A stretch of DNA of 64,000 nt from Canis aureus (GCF_053574225.1 NC_135622.1:25928052-25992051); one strand, 5' to 3'; shown: positions 1 through 10,045, numbered from the stretch's first letter. Translations and numbers: made by a program. Notes: generated by a model not told the origin, from the letters alone.

Positions 1-134
1 TTGGAATAAATGCTTCAAGATAGTGCATTCTCCCAAGAAGGCCATGAGCAATCTCTGTGTGAATCCTCCAGGGCACATAAACATACTCTCTCCCCAGTTT
101 AAAAGTCATTGATGCCTAAGACTTGAGTTCTTTG

Positions 135-362
135 GGGTTTGTTTTGAGGTTTTTTTTGTTTTTGTTTTTTTTTTTTAGATTTATTTATTTACTCATTAGA
201 GACAGAGACAGAGAGAGAGAGAGAGAGAGAGGCAGAGACACAGGCAGAGAGAGAAGCAGGCTCCATGCAGGGAGCCTGATGTGGGACTCGATCCTGGGAC
301 TCTAGGATCACGCCCTGGGCCGAAGGCAGGCACTAAACCTCTGAGCCACCCAGGGATCCCCA
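135..362 (-). mobile_element. SINEC (Can-SINE), antisense
   Basis: The reverse-complement SINEC structure is a T-rich tail, ATTTATTTATT, a (GA)n body, GCAGGCTCCATGCAGGGAGC, and a GAGCCACCCAGGGATCCC head. It is flanked by a 14-bp perfect TSD, ACTTGAGTTCTTTG, at 121-134 and 363-376. It lies in REEP1 intron 1, in the same direction as the gene. Confidence 0.95.
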
Positions 363-1639
363 ACTTGAGTTCTTTGTAAAGAAAAGAAAATATTGTAAAG
401 TAGGCAAGCAAGCCAGGCATAAAAGAACTCCTGTGTTCCATGCAGATATCAACTAGGTTCTAACAAGGCCAACCTTGACACTACACTGATTAGTTCTTCT
501 TTACCTCTTCCTAGGCTGAGTCAATAGAGTTAGGAGAAAGACAACTAGCACAAAAGCAGCATCTCAAATCGGTCCTCACTCTAAGAACTTTGGGCACAAG
601 CCTGTCCTGATGCCCATTAACCAGCATTCCTAGGAGATAATACTGGCTGGCTCCCCTGCTTATCCCAAGGCCTTGATCTCCTTCCACATAACCAGCCTTT
701 ACTGAGTGTACTCAAATACCAGGTACTTCAAAAAAGAGGTTTGGGAGGGGGCGAGGGGTCAGAGAGGGAAATAAGCCATGGTTACTGTCCTAGAAACACT
801 CAGAGTCAATGGCAGGACAGATATCTACAAGGACCATCTGCCTGGATGCCATCAGATTGTTCTGAGGCCTCTGGGTGGAAGGAAGACACTCCCTCTCCAT
901 CCTCAGAACACAGTGATAGGTCTTCCTTAAATGTTCTTTGATGTCACAGAGGCTTACATAGCCTTGAAAAAGTTTCTTATAGGAAACGGGACTGGTGAAC
1001 AAAATCACAGGATGCCATAGCAGAGGTCTTGGGAGCTTGAAAGAGATCAATTTCAGACAACTGTTAAGGGCAGGCAGGGGTGGAAAGGGCATTGGACCAA
1101 AAATCCAGAGCCTGTTTTCTTCACAAGCTTACCTTGTGTCCTTGGGCAAGGCATATTCTCTCTTGCAGTGTTACAGATGAGAAGGGAGAATTTATGAGTA
1201 GTTTTTATTAATGCTAAAACCCATGTATTTTCCAAATTATTTTTTATTTCGAACCCGAATATACAAACCAAACAAAAGGGAGTTACTCCTTATTGATCAG
1301 GCTGGGTGACCCTCGGGGAAGCCAGTTTGCAAAACACAGGAGTAGATTAAGAGCCTCTTCCAGAGCTCTTACTGCACCCTCCCTTAGTTCCCTAACCTGG
1401 GGCGGGGATGGGGAGAGCAGAAGATGCTCGGCAATTTATGTATCACGTGTTCCTGAAATCTCTGCAACAGCAACATGAGGTTAACTAGTTCTTGAACTAG
1501 GATCTCTTGTGAGCTGGAATCTGATCGCCCAACAGATCTGAACCAAGGGTTTTCTGATTCTAAATTTGATATTCCTACTCCTTGCTAAGAGGTATGTGGA
1601 AATTTGGGCTGAATCAATAAATTCATTAAATTATAAATA

Positions 1640-1785
1640 TATGTGCATATATGCATTGGAAAAAACATCTTGAAGAACATACTTTTCAAAATTACCGTTA
1701 GCTATCTCTGTGCGGTAATAATGTGGATGATTTTCAATCTATTTACCTATACTTCCTGAATTTCCTATAATGAGGTTATTATTTA
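1640..1785 (+). repeat. Probable old L1 3'-end fragment
   Basis: Text such as 'tgtggatgattttcaatct' and 'ttcctgaatttcctataatg' resembles the 3' end of old mammalian L1 (L1ME class). It is short and diverged. Confidence 0.35.
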
Positions 1786-2251
1786 TGTGAAACTGGTACT
1801 GCTTATTAAATTGGTTTTAATAACTGACAACTGACACTTCCATGTTGGGTTTCTATAGAGACAGTGATCAGGGATAGGTGGAGTTGACCATGGAAATAAC
1901 AACCCCGAATCCCACAAATTCTCCCTTGGGGCAGAGGGTCCTGGATGACATGGCAGTTCTCATGGTCATTTCAGTACTCTGAAGCTTCACTTCTGGGGAG
2001 TGTGGTTTTAGAAAGTAACAGCAACACCAAGACCCCTTCCAAATATATACGTCTTTTCTCTACCTCTCCCTCAGCTACCTTGTGTAGTAGAGGAGGGGGA
2101 ATGCTAATAAAATTAAAGATGGTCACATGGACCCCAGACTGGAAGCCTTCACTCTCCGGTGGGCCAGCCCCAGCCCAGTAGGACCTAAAGAAAATGAGCT
2201 CTCCAGCCAGGCCCATGAAAGTCTCTGGCCACACCCTGCCCTTCCCTGCCT

Positions 2252-2270
2252 CCCCCCCGCCCCCCCCCCC
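2252..2270. repeat. C-rich tract in intron 1
   Basis: C7-G-C11. On the gene's strand this is a G-run. Confidence 0.9.
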
Positions 2271-2513
2271 AACAAGCCACTGCCAAATAGGAAGATCACA
2301 CATTAGTTCAGGAGAAAAAATACCACCCTGAAGGCAAGACAGGCCTTGGTAAGGCACGAGGTGGGGCAAGGCGTTCCAGTCGCTTCCCTGTATTATTCAT
2401 GTCAGCTCTGCCCTCAGAAATCTTCTAAATATTTAACATGCCACCTCGAGGTACAGCACCAAGCTCCAGCAGTCCGCAACAGCTGTGGAGAGGCCTGCAT
2501 GGAATGGATGACT

Positions 2514-2532
2514 GGGGGGGGGGGGGGGGGGG
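2514..2532. repeat. Poly-G tract (G19)
   Basis: Nineteen consecutive G on the plus strand in intron 1. Long G homopolymers are rare and prone to slippage and sequencing error, so the length may be imprecise. Confidence 0.85.
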
Positions 2533-2960
2533 TCCAAGAGGCACATCCACTCTGGCCTTCTGGCTTTGGGAAGAAAGCCCAGAATGGTGGCCGGGATAGA
2601 ACGCTGAGAATGACTTCAGAAGGCTGCTTCTGGCTGCTTCTTTGGAAATCAGTAGAGAAGGGTAGGAGATGGGAGATGTTTCACGACGTTGGGAGTGATA
2701 GCGCACAATCAACCGGAGTCCCGAAGCCCCTCTTTCCCAGACAAAGAAAAAGCCCGAGCTGCACCTCCCACCTTCCCCTCCAGGCCAATTTCAGCCCCAG
2801 CTCCCCTGAGCAGGTGGCAAACGTGTCCTGACTCAGGCAAACACGGTCAGGGAAGGAGAGGAACTACAACAGCCTCGCGCATCTCCAAAGAGAAATGAAT
2901 CCACGAGGGAAGGAGCTCTTCAAATGTCTACTCAGCTCTGGGGCTTGACAGAGCAAGGTG

Positions 2961-3074
2961 CCCCCCCACCCCCCCCACCCCCATGACTTCACGCAGGCCT
3001 CACCCCAGATGACTGTGCGCTCTCCGACAAGGCCTGGGAGGTGTCATCGCCACCCCCACCCCACCCCACCCCCC
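2961..3074. repeat. C-tract cluster, including (CCCCA)n
   Basis: C-runs occur at 2961-2982 and CCCCA-type repeats at 3051-3074, just inside intron 1 near the CpG island edge. Confidence 0.85.
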
Positions 3075-3588
3075 GGTGGCCGGCTGTCACTTCGAAATTT
3101 CCCGTGAATTCCTGGAGATGCCCACCCCGATCTCTCTCTCAAGCCCCCGCCAAAGGAATCCGACACGGGGGCCGCGAGGTGTCCCCCCGCGGTGCAGACC
3201 CGTCCCGCTGTGTCCTAGCCGCCTGCAGCCGCTGTCAGTCCGAGACACCTAAAATGAGGGGTATATTCTTTCGAGGCCACTAGGAGCCCCGCCTTCGGCT
3301 CTCGCCCTCCCCGCGCTGACCCCTGCGGGCGGCGCCCCAGGCTCGGCCCGGCTCGCCCGCTCGCACCTGACAAAGCGTGGCCGTGGCGGCGGCGCGAGGG
3401 CGCGAGACCCCCGCCTGCGGGGCTCCCATAGGAGGCGCGTGGCTGCGCGGCGCGGCGCGCCCATTCGGGGCCCTTGCAAGCCGCCCCCACCCCGGGGAAC
3501 AAAGCGGCCCGCGAGCGCCCGGCCCCCGCCGCCCCGCCCGGGCCCCGCACGCAGCCGCCGGCAGGCGTCCTCGGCCGCTACTGTACCT

Positions 3589-3600
3589 GCTAAATTTAGC
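3589..3600. promoter_or_regulatory. MEF2-like palindrome in intron 1
   Basis: GCTAAATTTAGC is a perfect 12-bp palindrome whose core CTAAATTTAG fits the MEF2 consensus YTAWWWWTAR. It is an AT-rich island inside very GC-rich DNA, about 120 bp downstream of the exon 1 donor. REEP1 is a neuron- and muscle-enriched gene, so MEF2 control is plausible but untested. Confidence 0.4.
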
Positions 3601-3720
3601 GGCCGCCGGGTATTAATAGCCGGAGCGAGCCCGGCCGGGCGCTGCCGGGGCGCGCGCAGCCCGGGGCGAGGGGCGGAGAGGGAGGGAGGGGAGGGAAGGG
3701 GCGCGGGGAAGGGCACTTAC

Positions 3721-3752
3721 ACCACCAGCCTGGAGATGATCCATGACACCAT
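3721..3752 (-). CDS. REEP1: REEP1 first coding exon (32 nt, partial CDS)
   Basis: Read on the minus strand, this exon gives ATG at 3752-3750 and the peptide MVSWIISRLVV. The 11th codon is split after its second base, where a consensus donor GTAAGT begins (3720-3715). MVSWIISRLV(V) is the N-terminus of the receptor expression-enhancing proteins REEP1 and REEP2; REEP3 and REEP4 begin MVSWM. REEP1 is an ER membrane hairpin protein that shapes tubular ER and links it to microtubules, and is mutated in human spastic paraplegia 31. This exon encodes only the start of the first membrane segment; the rest lies beyond the left edge of the window. The ATG has a strong context (GCCCGCCATGG) and sits inside a CpG island. 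REEP1 is preferred over REEP2 because the 60 kb upstream is gene-free; that choice is an inference from known mammalian synteny. Confidence 0.9.
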
Positions 3753-3926
3753 GGCGGGCGCGCGGGCGGGCGCGGCCGGGGCAGCGCGGCGCGGCTCGGC
3801 TGCGGGCGGCGCGGGCGGCTGCGGCGCTCCGGGCACGTCCGTCCGCGCACGGCCGCCGCCGCCAGCAGACTGAGCGCGCCCGCCGCCCTGCCCGGCGCTC
3901 GCGCGTCAGCGCAGCCGCGGCACGTT

Positions 3927-3927
<1 letters not shown>

Positions 3928-3963
<36 letters not shown>
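3928..3963. repeat. (CGG)12 trinucleotide repeat in the REEP1 promoter/5'UTR
   Basis: Twelve uninterrupted CGG units on the plus strand (CCG on the gene's strand), 176-211 bp upstream of the REEP1 ATG. Depending on the transcription start it is in the 5'UTR or the proximal promoter. Uninterrupted CGG tracts of this length are often length-polymorphic. Confidence 0.95.
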
Positions 3964-3964
<1 letters not shown>

Positions 3965-3996
3965 CCCAGCCCCCCGGGGCTCGGCGGGCCCGCGGC

Positions 3997-4006
3997 GATT
4001 GGGCGG
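3997..4006 (-). promoter_or_regulatory. Inverted CCAAT box overlapping a GC box
   Basis: The plus strand reads GATTGGGCGG. On the minus strand (REEP1 direction) this is an NF-Y-type CCAATC directly beside a CCGCCC Sp1-type site. It lies about 245 bp upstream of the ATG, a usual place for NF-Y/Sp1 pairs in CpG-island promoters. Binding is inferred. Confidence 0.55.
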
Positions 4007-4397
4007 CGAGGCGGTCGGGCTCCAGCGGGACCCGCCCCGGCCGCGTCGCCCCAGCCCGAGGCCGCCTTCGGGCGGTGCCTCCGCGCGCGCTGGTGCACCC
4101 GCTGCTCCGTGGAGCCCTGAGGCGGAGACCCGGGGGCCGCCCCACCCTCGGTGCCGCGGTGGGGAAACCGAGGCCCGGCCCTGGCCCGCGGAGATGTGTT
4201 CGTCTCCCCCACCTGCTCGGGTTGGGGTGCAGTCATCCCTCACTTGGACCCCGTGGCCCGCCCCCTAAGGGACTCACCTGTATCCAGACCTGACCCCTCC
4301 AATCTGTCGCCCGCAGGGCATTATCTACCTAAGAAACAAATCTGGGCCACGCGCCCCTCCTAGTTAAAAGACTAAAGGGTTTCTGCAGGATCCGGTC

Positions 4398-4422
4398 CCT
4401 GCCTGCCTGCCTGCCTGCCTGC
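4398..4422. repeat. (CTGC)n microsatellite
   Basis: About six CTGC/CCTG units just outside the CpG island. Confidence 0.9.
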
Positions 4423-4524
4423 AAACTCATTGCCACCACCCTTCCCCAATTAGCCGTCTTGCTCTTTCCAACTCAGGCATTTTGGATTTACATGTGAGCC
4501 GTTCCGTCTCTCCGGGTCATACAC

Positions 4525-4610
4525 TCCATGCCTCACCTCCTTCTTCAAGGCTCAGATAAAAGCTTATCTCCTGAGGAAGGCCTTTCCGAGGGGGCTGCTC
4601 CAGCATTTCT
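4525..4610 (+). repeat. Probable L2 3'-end fragment
   Basis: Text resembling the L2 end ('cacctccttcttcaaggctc ... cttatctcctgaggaaggcc') is present but diverged. Confidence 0.4.
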
Positions 4611-5166
4611 GTGTGGAATTGGTTCAGGGGTACAATCCGGCCAGGAGGAACCTAAAAGCTCCTAGGGCATAACACCACTGCCCTGCTGAGCCAGTTTGGT
4701 GCCTTAAGCAAAAGGGAAAATGTGTATACTATACACACATCCTAACATATATTTTTTAATTGCATTAAGTATTTTTTTTTTGCATTAAGTATTTTTTATC
4801 TTGATAACTGCATTTGATGGTACCCCCTTAAATTTTGCCCCTGTGACAAATGCCTCACCTTCCTCACCCTGATTCTGGCCTTTATTATGTAAGTTCCGAT
4901 ACATTATTCCCTTGTGCTAAGAAAACCTTTGTCCACTGTTGGTCTGTTCTGCCTCGGCTCCCTCACCCCCCTCCATGGTACTCTCCCAGAGCACTATTCC
5001 CCCTTACTGACGCTCATGTCGTGTGTAATTCAATGTCAGATGTGAGAGGCACCGGAGAGGAGCTAGCTTGAAGCTTTCTTTAAAGGAGCCCTGCCCAACA
5101 TGGCTTGCTTCCTTGCAGAGGCAAGGAGACCTCAGGCCTTGACAGGAGGCTGGAAATGTACTAGCA
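4611..5166. other. Intergenic DNA, nothing recognised
   Basis: Upstream flank of REEP1. AT-rich around 4740-4830. No repeat family, splice-bounded ORF or promoter signal was identified. Confidence 0.5.
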
Positions 5167-5167
5167 A

Positions 5168-5213
<46 letters not shown>
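5168..5213. repeat. (GT)n(GA)n compound microsatellite
   Basis: About eight GT units run directly into about fifteen GA units. No SINEC body surrounds it, so it is a stand-alone microsatellite. Confidence 0.95.
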
Positions 5214-5214
<1 letters not shown>

Positions 5215-6644
5215 CAGGAACAGATACAGGAAGAAGAAAGACCTTGCCCACAATAAGGGGACAGAGGTGAGACATCTATGACAACGGGTCTCCAAAGGAC
5301 CATAAAATACTTGTAATTTAGCTTAGTTTAGTTATTGTTGTTTAGTGCTGTCTTGACCCAGTTTTGAGGCCCTGGCTAAAAGCTGGTCAGTTCCCCTTCT
5401 TGGGCAGCCAATTAAGCCCACATCCCCCCCAACCACCTCCTTATCAGGCTCTCACACTTTAGACTTAATCGCTCCAGGGTCAGGTACCAGACAACCCTAG
5501 ACAGCAACTTGCCCTAGAGCCCACTGAAATTATTCAAATAAGCCAATGCTAAACCTGCTTGTTCTTCCTTGCTCTTTCCTTCCTGCAGAAGCCACTGTTC
5601 CTCTCTCTCTCCCTCTGCCTTGTAACCTACTCCCGTGTTGGCCCTGTGAGGCCCTAAAGGCATGCTGTGTTCTGTTCAGGTAACTGTGAGTGTAACAAAA
5701 CTTAAAACTTTCTAGTTTCTCTCTTGATCTGTGTCTAGCTTTGTGATGCCTTACCCAAGGTAACACCGTTAAAATAATACCCCACAAGAAAAAGCTTGGA
5801 GAATACCTACTAGGTAGATCAGAACAGTACTAAGCAATCTCTTCCTGAGACCCACCTCCTTCCATCCATGCCCTTCTGCCCCCTATCGCCACTCCCTGGA
5901 GAGGTCAGAATATACTATTAGCAATCTTGGGGAGTGGAATACTATGGCTCAAAGATGTCCTTTTGATGGAAAAACAGAAGAATCTTTCTGCATATTGTTT
6001 CTCCCCTGGAGCATGTCCTCTGTTCCTATAAATGGAATTCTCCTATGAATGGAATTTTACTATTACCCAGAACTGGACAGTTTAATTCATGAAATGAGAC
6101 CATTCACGGTGTTAAAATATCTGGAGATCCCTCTATTGTCTGAAGAACACCAGAAAAGTAATGGGACAAACCTGAGATTTCAGTCAAGGTTTGGGAAAAA
6201 ATGTTCCACGCAGCAAATTTCAACAGGCAGAGAAGGGAAAAGATTAGAGAAAGAAGAAAGTTGCATTTTTACTTCGTTCTATCTCAGGGCAACTGTTAAC
6301 ACGTACTATATCTCTCCACCTTAGACTCCCTCCAGTTTGTCCTTGCCCCGGAAAACACGAGGCCAGGGAATGGACACAGCCTTCTCAACGTTGGAACTCT
6401 TACAGCCTTATCAGTCGTTTCACTTTATGTACTTTTTCACATGAACAGCTGCTATAATGGATGCTTATTCTCTGTCTTTGCCCCACACCCTTGCCCTTTC
6501 TTCTGAGAAGACCTCTCCTTTTTGTATTGAAAAATGATTTTTCCCATGCTCCAGTCTTAAAAAGCATCATTTTCTCACATGTCCTTACTACTATGATTGG
6601 CTCATGGGTGATCACTGAATGTAAGCTGGTCCAAAGTTCTCCCT
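5214..6644. other. Intergenic DNA, mostly unclassified
   Basis: No gene was recognised. The stretch 5320-5790 (CT-rich centre, 'ccaattaagcccacatc') has an LTR-like texture, but I cannot define ends or a family. Confidence 0.4.
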
Positions 6645-6650
6645 CAGGAT

Positions 6651-6833
6651 TTTTTAAAAAGATTTTATTTATTTATTCATGAGAGACACACAGAGAGAGG
6701 CAGAGACACAGGCAGAGGGAGAAGCAGGCTCTCTGCGGGGAGCCTGATGCAGGACTGGATCCCAGGACCCTGGGATCACTACCTGAGCCAAAGGCAGATG
6801 CTCAACCACTGAGCCACCCAGACGTCACTTCCC
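6651..6833 (-). mobile_element. SINEC, antisense
   Basis: AAGATTTTATTTATTTATTC tail, GA-rich body, and a GAGCCACCCAGACGTC head that has lost the usual GGATCC. An imperfect TSD is 'caggattttttaaa' at about 6645 and 'caggatttttaaa' at about 6834. Confidence 0.9.
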
Positions 6834-7094
6834 CAGGATTTTTAAAGTTGAAAATAGATCACACACGGGTGAAATTTCAGGAGGCCAGGTGAAGAACCAC
6901 CAGAAAACAGTGTGCCAAACAATTCCTGGAGCTCACACAGAGCTGGGAATATTTTATCTTCATACAAGCCAAAATGGAGAGACCTCTTAATACATGAAGC
7001 ACTGGCTAGAGCTCTCAAAAGGGAACTTGGTATTGGGAGAAAATTAGCTCTAGACTAAAAACTGATCTGGATCTTCCCTAACACAGCTTAAAAG

Positions 7095-7915
7095 CAAAAG
7101 CAAAAATATCAAATTTATCCAAGTAACTTAACTGTTCCCCAGAAAAACAGAGTTCAACACTAGAGAAAAATAGAAAAATCCAATACTCAGTACAGTAAAA
7201 TGTATAATGCCCAACATACAAACAAAATTATCAGGCTTGAAAAAGAACATGACTGGGGCACTTAGGTGGCTCAGTTGGTTAAGCGTCTGCCTTGGGCTCA
7301 GGTCATGATCTCAGGGTCCTGGGATCCAGCCCCACATCAGGCTCCTGGCTCATCCCCCACCCATTGCTTGTGCTCTCTCTCACTCTCTCAGATAAACAAA
7401 TAAAATCTTAAAAAAAAAAAAAAAGAAAAAGAAAAAACATGACTAATTAGCAGGGAAAAAAAAGATCATTAGAACAGACCAAGAAATGACAAAAATGATG
7501 GAATTGGCCAAGATCTTCAAATATATATAATATTGAAGAGACATTCACCAAAGAAAATATACAAATGACAGAAAAAGGAAAAACAAAGACATGAAAATAT
7601 GCTTAAGATCATTAGGGAAATACAACTTGAAACCACAATGAGATACCACTACCCATCTACAACAATGACTAAAATTAAATACTGTCCATACCCACTTCTG
7701 ATGAGGATGTGGAAAAACTAGAACTCTCATACACTGACAGTGAGAATGTCAAATGGTTTTTCCAGAATGATTTGGTAGTTTCTCTTAAAGTTAAACATGT
7801 ACTTTATATATGACTCAGAGATTCCACTTTTTATTCAGCCAAGAGTACTGCATACATGTGCCCATATAAAGACTTGTTCATTGTAGCTTTATTTATAATT
7901 CACATTCATACTTAA
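7095..7915 (+). repeat. Old L1 fragments, sense, interrupted by a SINEC
   Basis: 'taatgcccaacatacaaac' through 'gacaaaaatgatggaattgg' resembles the upstream part of old L1. Sequence from about 7540 ('accacaatgagataccacta', 'gatgaggatgtggaaaaact') is the 3' part of L1 ORF2. The sequence is heavily diverged with no ORF left. Confidence 0.75.
7255..7436 (+). mobile_element. SINEC, sense, older subfamily
   Basis: GGGGCACTTAGGTGGCTCAG head, AAGCGTCTGCCTTGGGCTCA, CT-rich body, AATAAAATCTT and an A-rich tail. TSD 'acatgact' (longer if imperfect matches are allowed) at 7247-7254 and 7437-7444. It is inserted in an older L1. Confidence 0.92.
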
Positions 7916-7959
7916 TTTTGCATGTATAGTTTTAAGGACCCAAATTCTTTAAGTTTTAG

Positions 7960-8400
7960 GCTTGAATATGCCCCTGAATGTTTTATTGTATTTAATTTGC
8001 ATTCCCTAGTGTGGACAGTGAGATTGAATTTTATCTATTAGTCAGCTATTTATGTTTCTTCTTTTGAGAATTGCCTTTTCTTATTCCTGGCCATTTTTCT
8101 ATTGGAGTGCTTTTGCCATTTTCTTACTCATTTGTAAAAGTTATTTGTATAAGGATACCAACCTCTTGTCTGTCATATATGCTAGAATTTTCCCACTCTA
8201 CCAGTTGCCTTTTAAATCTATTATATCTCTGATAAATGTAATTTTTAACATATGTATTCATTTTTATTTTATGCTAATACAACAATTAATCTTTATCGCT
8301 AATGCAGAAACTATATCTTTGTTCTATTTTGTCTTTTTTTATTTGGGGCAAGTGTTCCAGTCAAATCAAATTATTTTTAATCCTGTTATCAGTGGTGTTA
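7960..8400 (-). repeat. Old L1 ORF2 fragment, antisense
   Basis: 'gagaattgccttttcttatt', 'gccatttttctattggagtg' and 'ctcttgtctgtcatatatgc' are typical antisense L1 ORF2 3' text. It is inverted relative to the adjacent L1 at 7540-7915 and overlaps it in L1 coordinates, so the two are probably separate insertions or a rearrangement. Confidence 0.75.
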
Positions 8401-8419
8401 ACTATTATTCCTAGGGTAT

Positions 8420-8940
8420 CTATTAGTTTGTTTTCAACTGCAAATAGAACACCCAACCAAACAATAGGAGTTCATTTTTCTCACATAACAAGAAGTACAG
8501 CAGAGATTAGGGATTTAACAGCTCATTGACATGAGAGCCTTAGGTCAGCTTCTCTGCAATACACTTGGCTTTCTCTCATGGCTAGGAGAGGGCTACAAGC
8601 AGCATCAAGTAATATGCCCTCATGCAAACATGCCCAAAGGCAGGAAAGAAAGTATAGAGGTTTCTCACATCTTTAATAAGGAGGAAATATTTCATAGAAG
8701 GAACCCTGCCGACCCTGAATTCCCCTTATATTTCAGAGGCCAGAACAGGGCCAACTGGTCACTCCATCCAGTCCCTGGCAAAAGGGGAATGAATGTACTC
8801 TGCTTTGACTCATTCATGATCTTTTTCTCCAGAGTTTGGCCATCTTCCTTGAGTACCTTGCTCTCCGATATTAAACAAAATTGGAGTTAGGATAGTTAGA
8901 AAAAATGGTGAACTGGCATTTGGGTGGGCAACCAACAATG
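8420..8940 (+). repeat. Interspersed repeat, family not named
   Basis: 'aactgcaaatagaacaccca ... ctcacataacaagaagtaca' through 'ggcaaccaacaatgtctcat' matches a mammalian repeat layout that I recognise but cannot name with confidence. Related text occurs at 15880-16240, 47500-48190 and 51240-51560. Confidence 0.5.
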
Positions 8941-8967
8941 TCTCATCTACACGATTAATAAGATTAC

Positions 8968-9426
8968 TATATTAGTTTGCTTGAACTGCCATAACAAATT
9001 ACCACAGACTAGATGGCCTAAAACAACAAAGTTTTACTCTCTCACAGTTATGGAACCTGAAAGTCCAAAACCAGGGTATTTGCAAGGCCATATACCTTCT
9101 TTACAGGGCACAATCCTCCCTTACCTCTTCCTAGCTTCTGATGGTTGCTGGCAGTCTCTGCTATTTCTTGGCTTGTCACTGTATCATTCCAATTTCTTCT
9201 TCTATCTTTATGTGATCATCTTCCCTTTATGACTGTCTTCATATGGCCTTCTTACAAGGAAACCAGTTATTGAATTTAAGGCCCACTCTGATCTAGTATG
9301 ATCTCATTTTAACTTAACTAATTATATCTGCAAAGACCTTATTTTCAAATCAGGTCACATTCTTAGGAACTGAAGGTTAGAACTTCAAAAACATCTTTTG
9401 GGGAACATAGTTCAAACCCCAACAAT
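8968..9426 (-). mobile_element. MLT1-type (ERVL-MaLR) solo LTR, antisense
   Basis: Starts at 'attagtttgcttgaactgcc ataacaaattaccacagact' and ends at 'ttggggaacatagttcaaac cccaaca', the reverse complement of a MaLR LTR. It lacks internal retroviral sequence. Confidence 0.75.
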
Positions 9427-9897
9427 CACTATCTCTGTACTTATATCCAAATCTCTGACACAATGCTAAGAGAACTGTAGGATACACCTCAGCACACACT
9501 GCCAGTGGCCTCAGCTTTAACAGTCAGGTACCTTAACCCACATTATGGCAGTCTTAATAATTTATGTTCTAAAAACTCTCCCTGCTTCCCCAAAGAAGCT
9601 CTGTTATTGCCAGTCTTCTCACCTCCAGCCTCTCCTGGAGCCCACTCTAGAGCATTTGAATCACCCATGTGTTACATAGCTTAGCTCCTGTCAACTTCCT
9701 CACCCAATGGCAATTCTGAAATTTTCTTGAGATAACAACCCCACTCTTATCTGTCAATTCACACCTCCAAGTTCAAAAAACCTACTACATTAAAGTAAAT
9801 TCTTTAAGAGCTACTGGCACCTTTAGACAGAAGAAATGAAGGAAGGAGGTTAGGAGGGAAAGGAAGAAGGGAAAATTAAATGGCTTGGGTGAGCATG
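9427..9897. other. Intergenic DNA, nothing recognised
   Basis: Mixed-composition sequence leading into the purine tract. No gene or repeat family was identified. Confidence 0.5.
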
Positions 9898-9989
9898 AAG
9901 AAGAAGAAGAAGAAGAAGAAGAAGAAGAAGAAGAAGAAGAAGAAGAAGAAAAAGAAGGGAAGGAAGGAAGGAAGAAAGAGATGAAAGGA

Positions 9990-10044
<55 letters not shown>

Positions 10045-10045
10045 G
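9898..10045. repeat. Polypurine tract: (AAG)18 then (GAAA)n
   Basis: Eighteen uninterrupted AAG/GAA units (9898-9951), a short GGAA-rich bridge, then about fourteen GAAA units (about 9990-10045). The plus strand is essentially all purine for about 150 bp. Poly-Glu, poly-Lys, poly-Ser and poly-Phe ORFs here are artefacts. Confidence 0.97.

Larger units (their letters stand above)
1..3720 (-). other. REEP1: REEP1 intron 1, 5' portion (partial)
   Basis: The intron begins at the GTAAGT donor (3720-3715, minus strand) and runs past the left window edge. It holds one antisense SINEC (135-362), a weak L1-like fragment (1640-1785) and several C- or G-tracts (2252-2532 and 2961-3074). Its promoter-proximal 500 bp is part of the CpG island. 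The stretches 377-1639 and 1786-2250 show nothing I can name. ORFs across 2346-2831 have no family signature and look like chance readings. Confidence 0.8.
3753..4010 (-). promoter_or_regulatory. REEP1: REEP1 5'UTR and core promoter region
   Basis: This is the 258 bp immediately upstream of the minus-strand ATG. It is very GC-rich and TATA-less, contains a (CCG)12 tract as read on the minus strand, and ends at an inverted CCAAT plus GC-box pair. The transcription start cannot be fixed from sequence; it probably lies between the ATG and the CCAAT box. Confidence 0.65.
3140..4270. promoter_or_regulatory. CpG island spanning REEP1 exon 1
   Basis: The sequence is dense in CG dinucleotides and GC boxes, in contrast to the AT-rich flanks. 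It covers the start of intron 1, coding exon 1, the presumed 5'UTR and the core promoter. No TATA box is evident upstream of the ATG, which fits a broad CpG-type promoter. All long ORFs here are composition artefacts. Edges are judged by eye. Confidence 0.9.

Noticed and set aside
2346..2831. 161-codon plus-strand ORF in REEP1 intron 1
   Set aside because: It crosses the G19 tract and a low-complexity Gly run, has no domain, and lies antisense to the gene.
3721..3752. REEP2 instead of REEP1
   Set aside because: The two share this N-terminus, but REEP2 lies very close to KDM3B upstream, whereas here 60 kb upstream holds no gene. Not formally excluded.
3215..4293. Many overlapping ORFs up to 215 codons on both strands in the CpG island
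   Set aside because: They are Pro/Arg/Gly/Ala-rich readings caused by GC composition. Only the 32-nt REEP1 exon has a known protein match and a splice donor.
7255..7330. tRNA-like heads of SINEC copies as possible tRNA genes
   Set aside because: The sequence continues into a SINE body with A-tail and TSD and lacks an intact cloverleaf; SINE-derived, not a tRNA gene.
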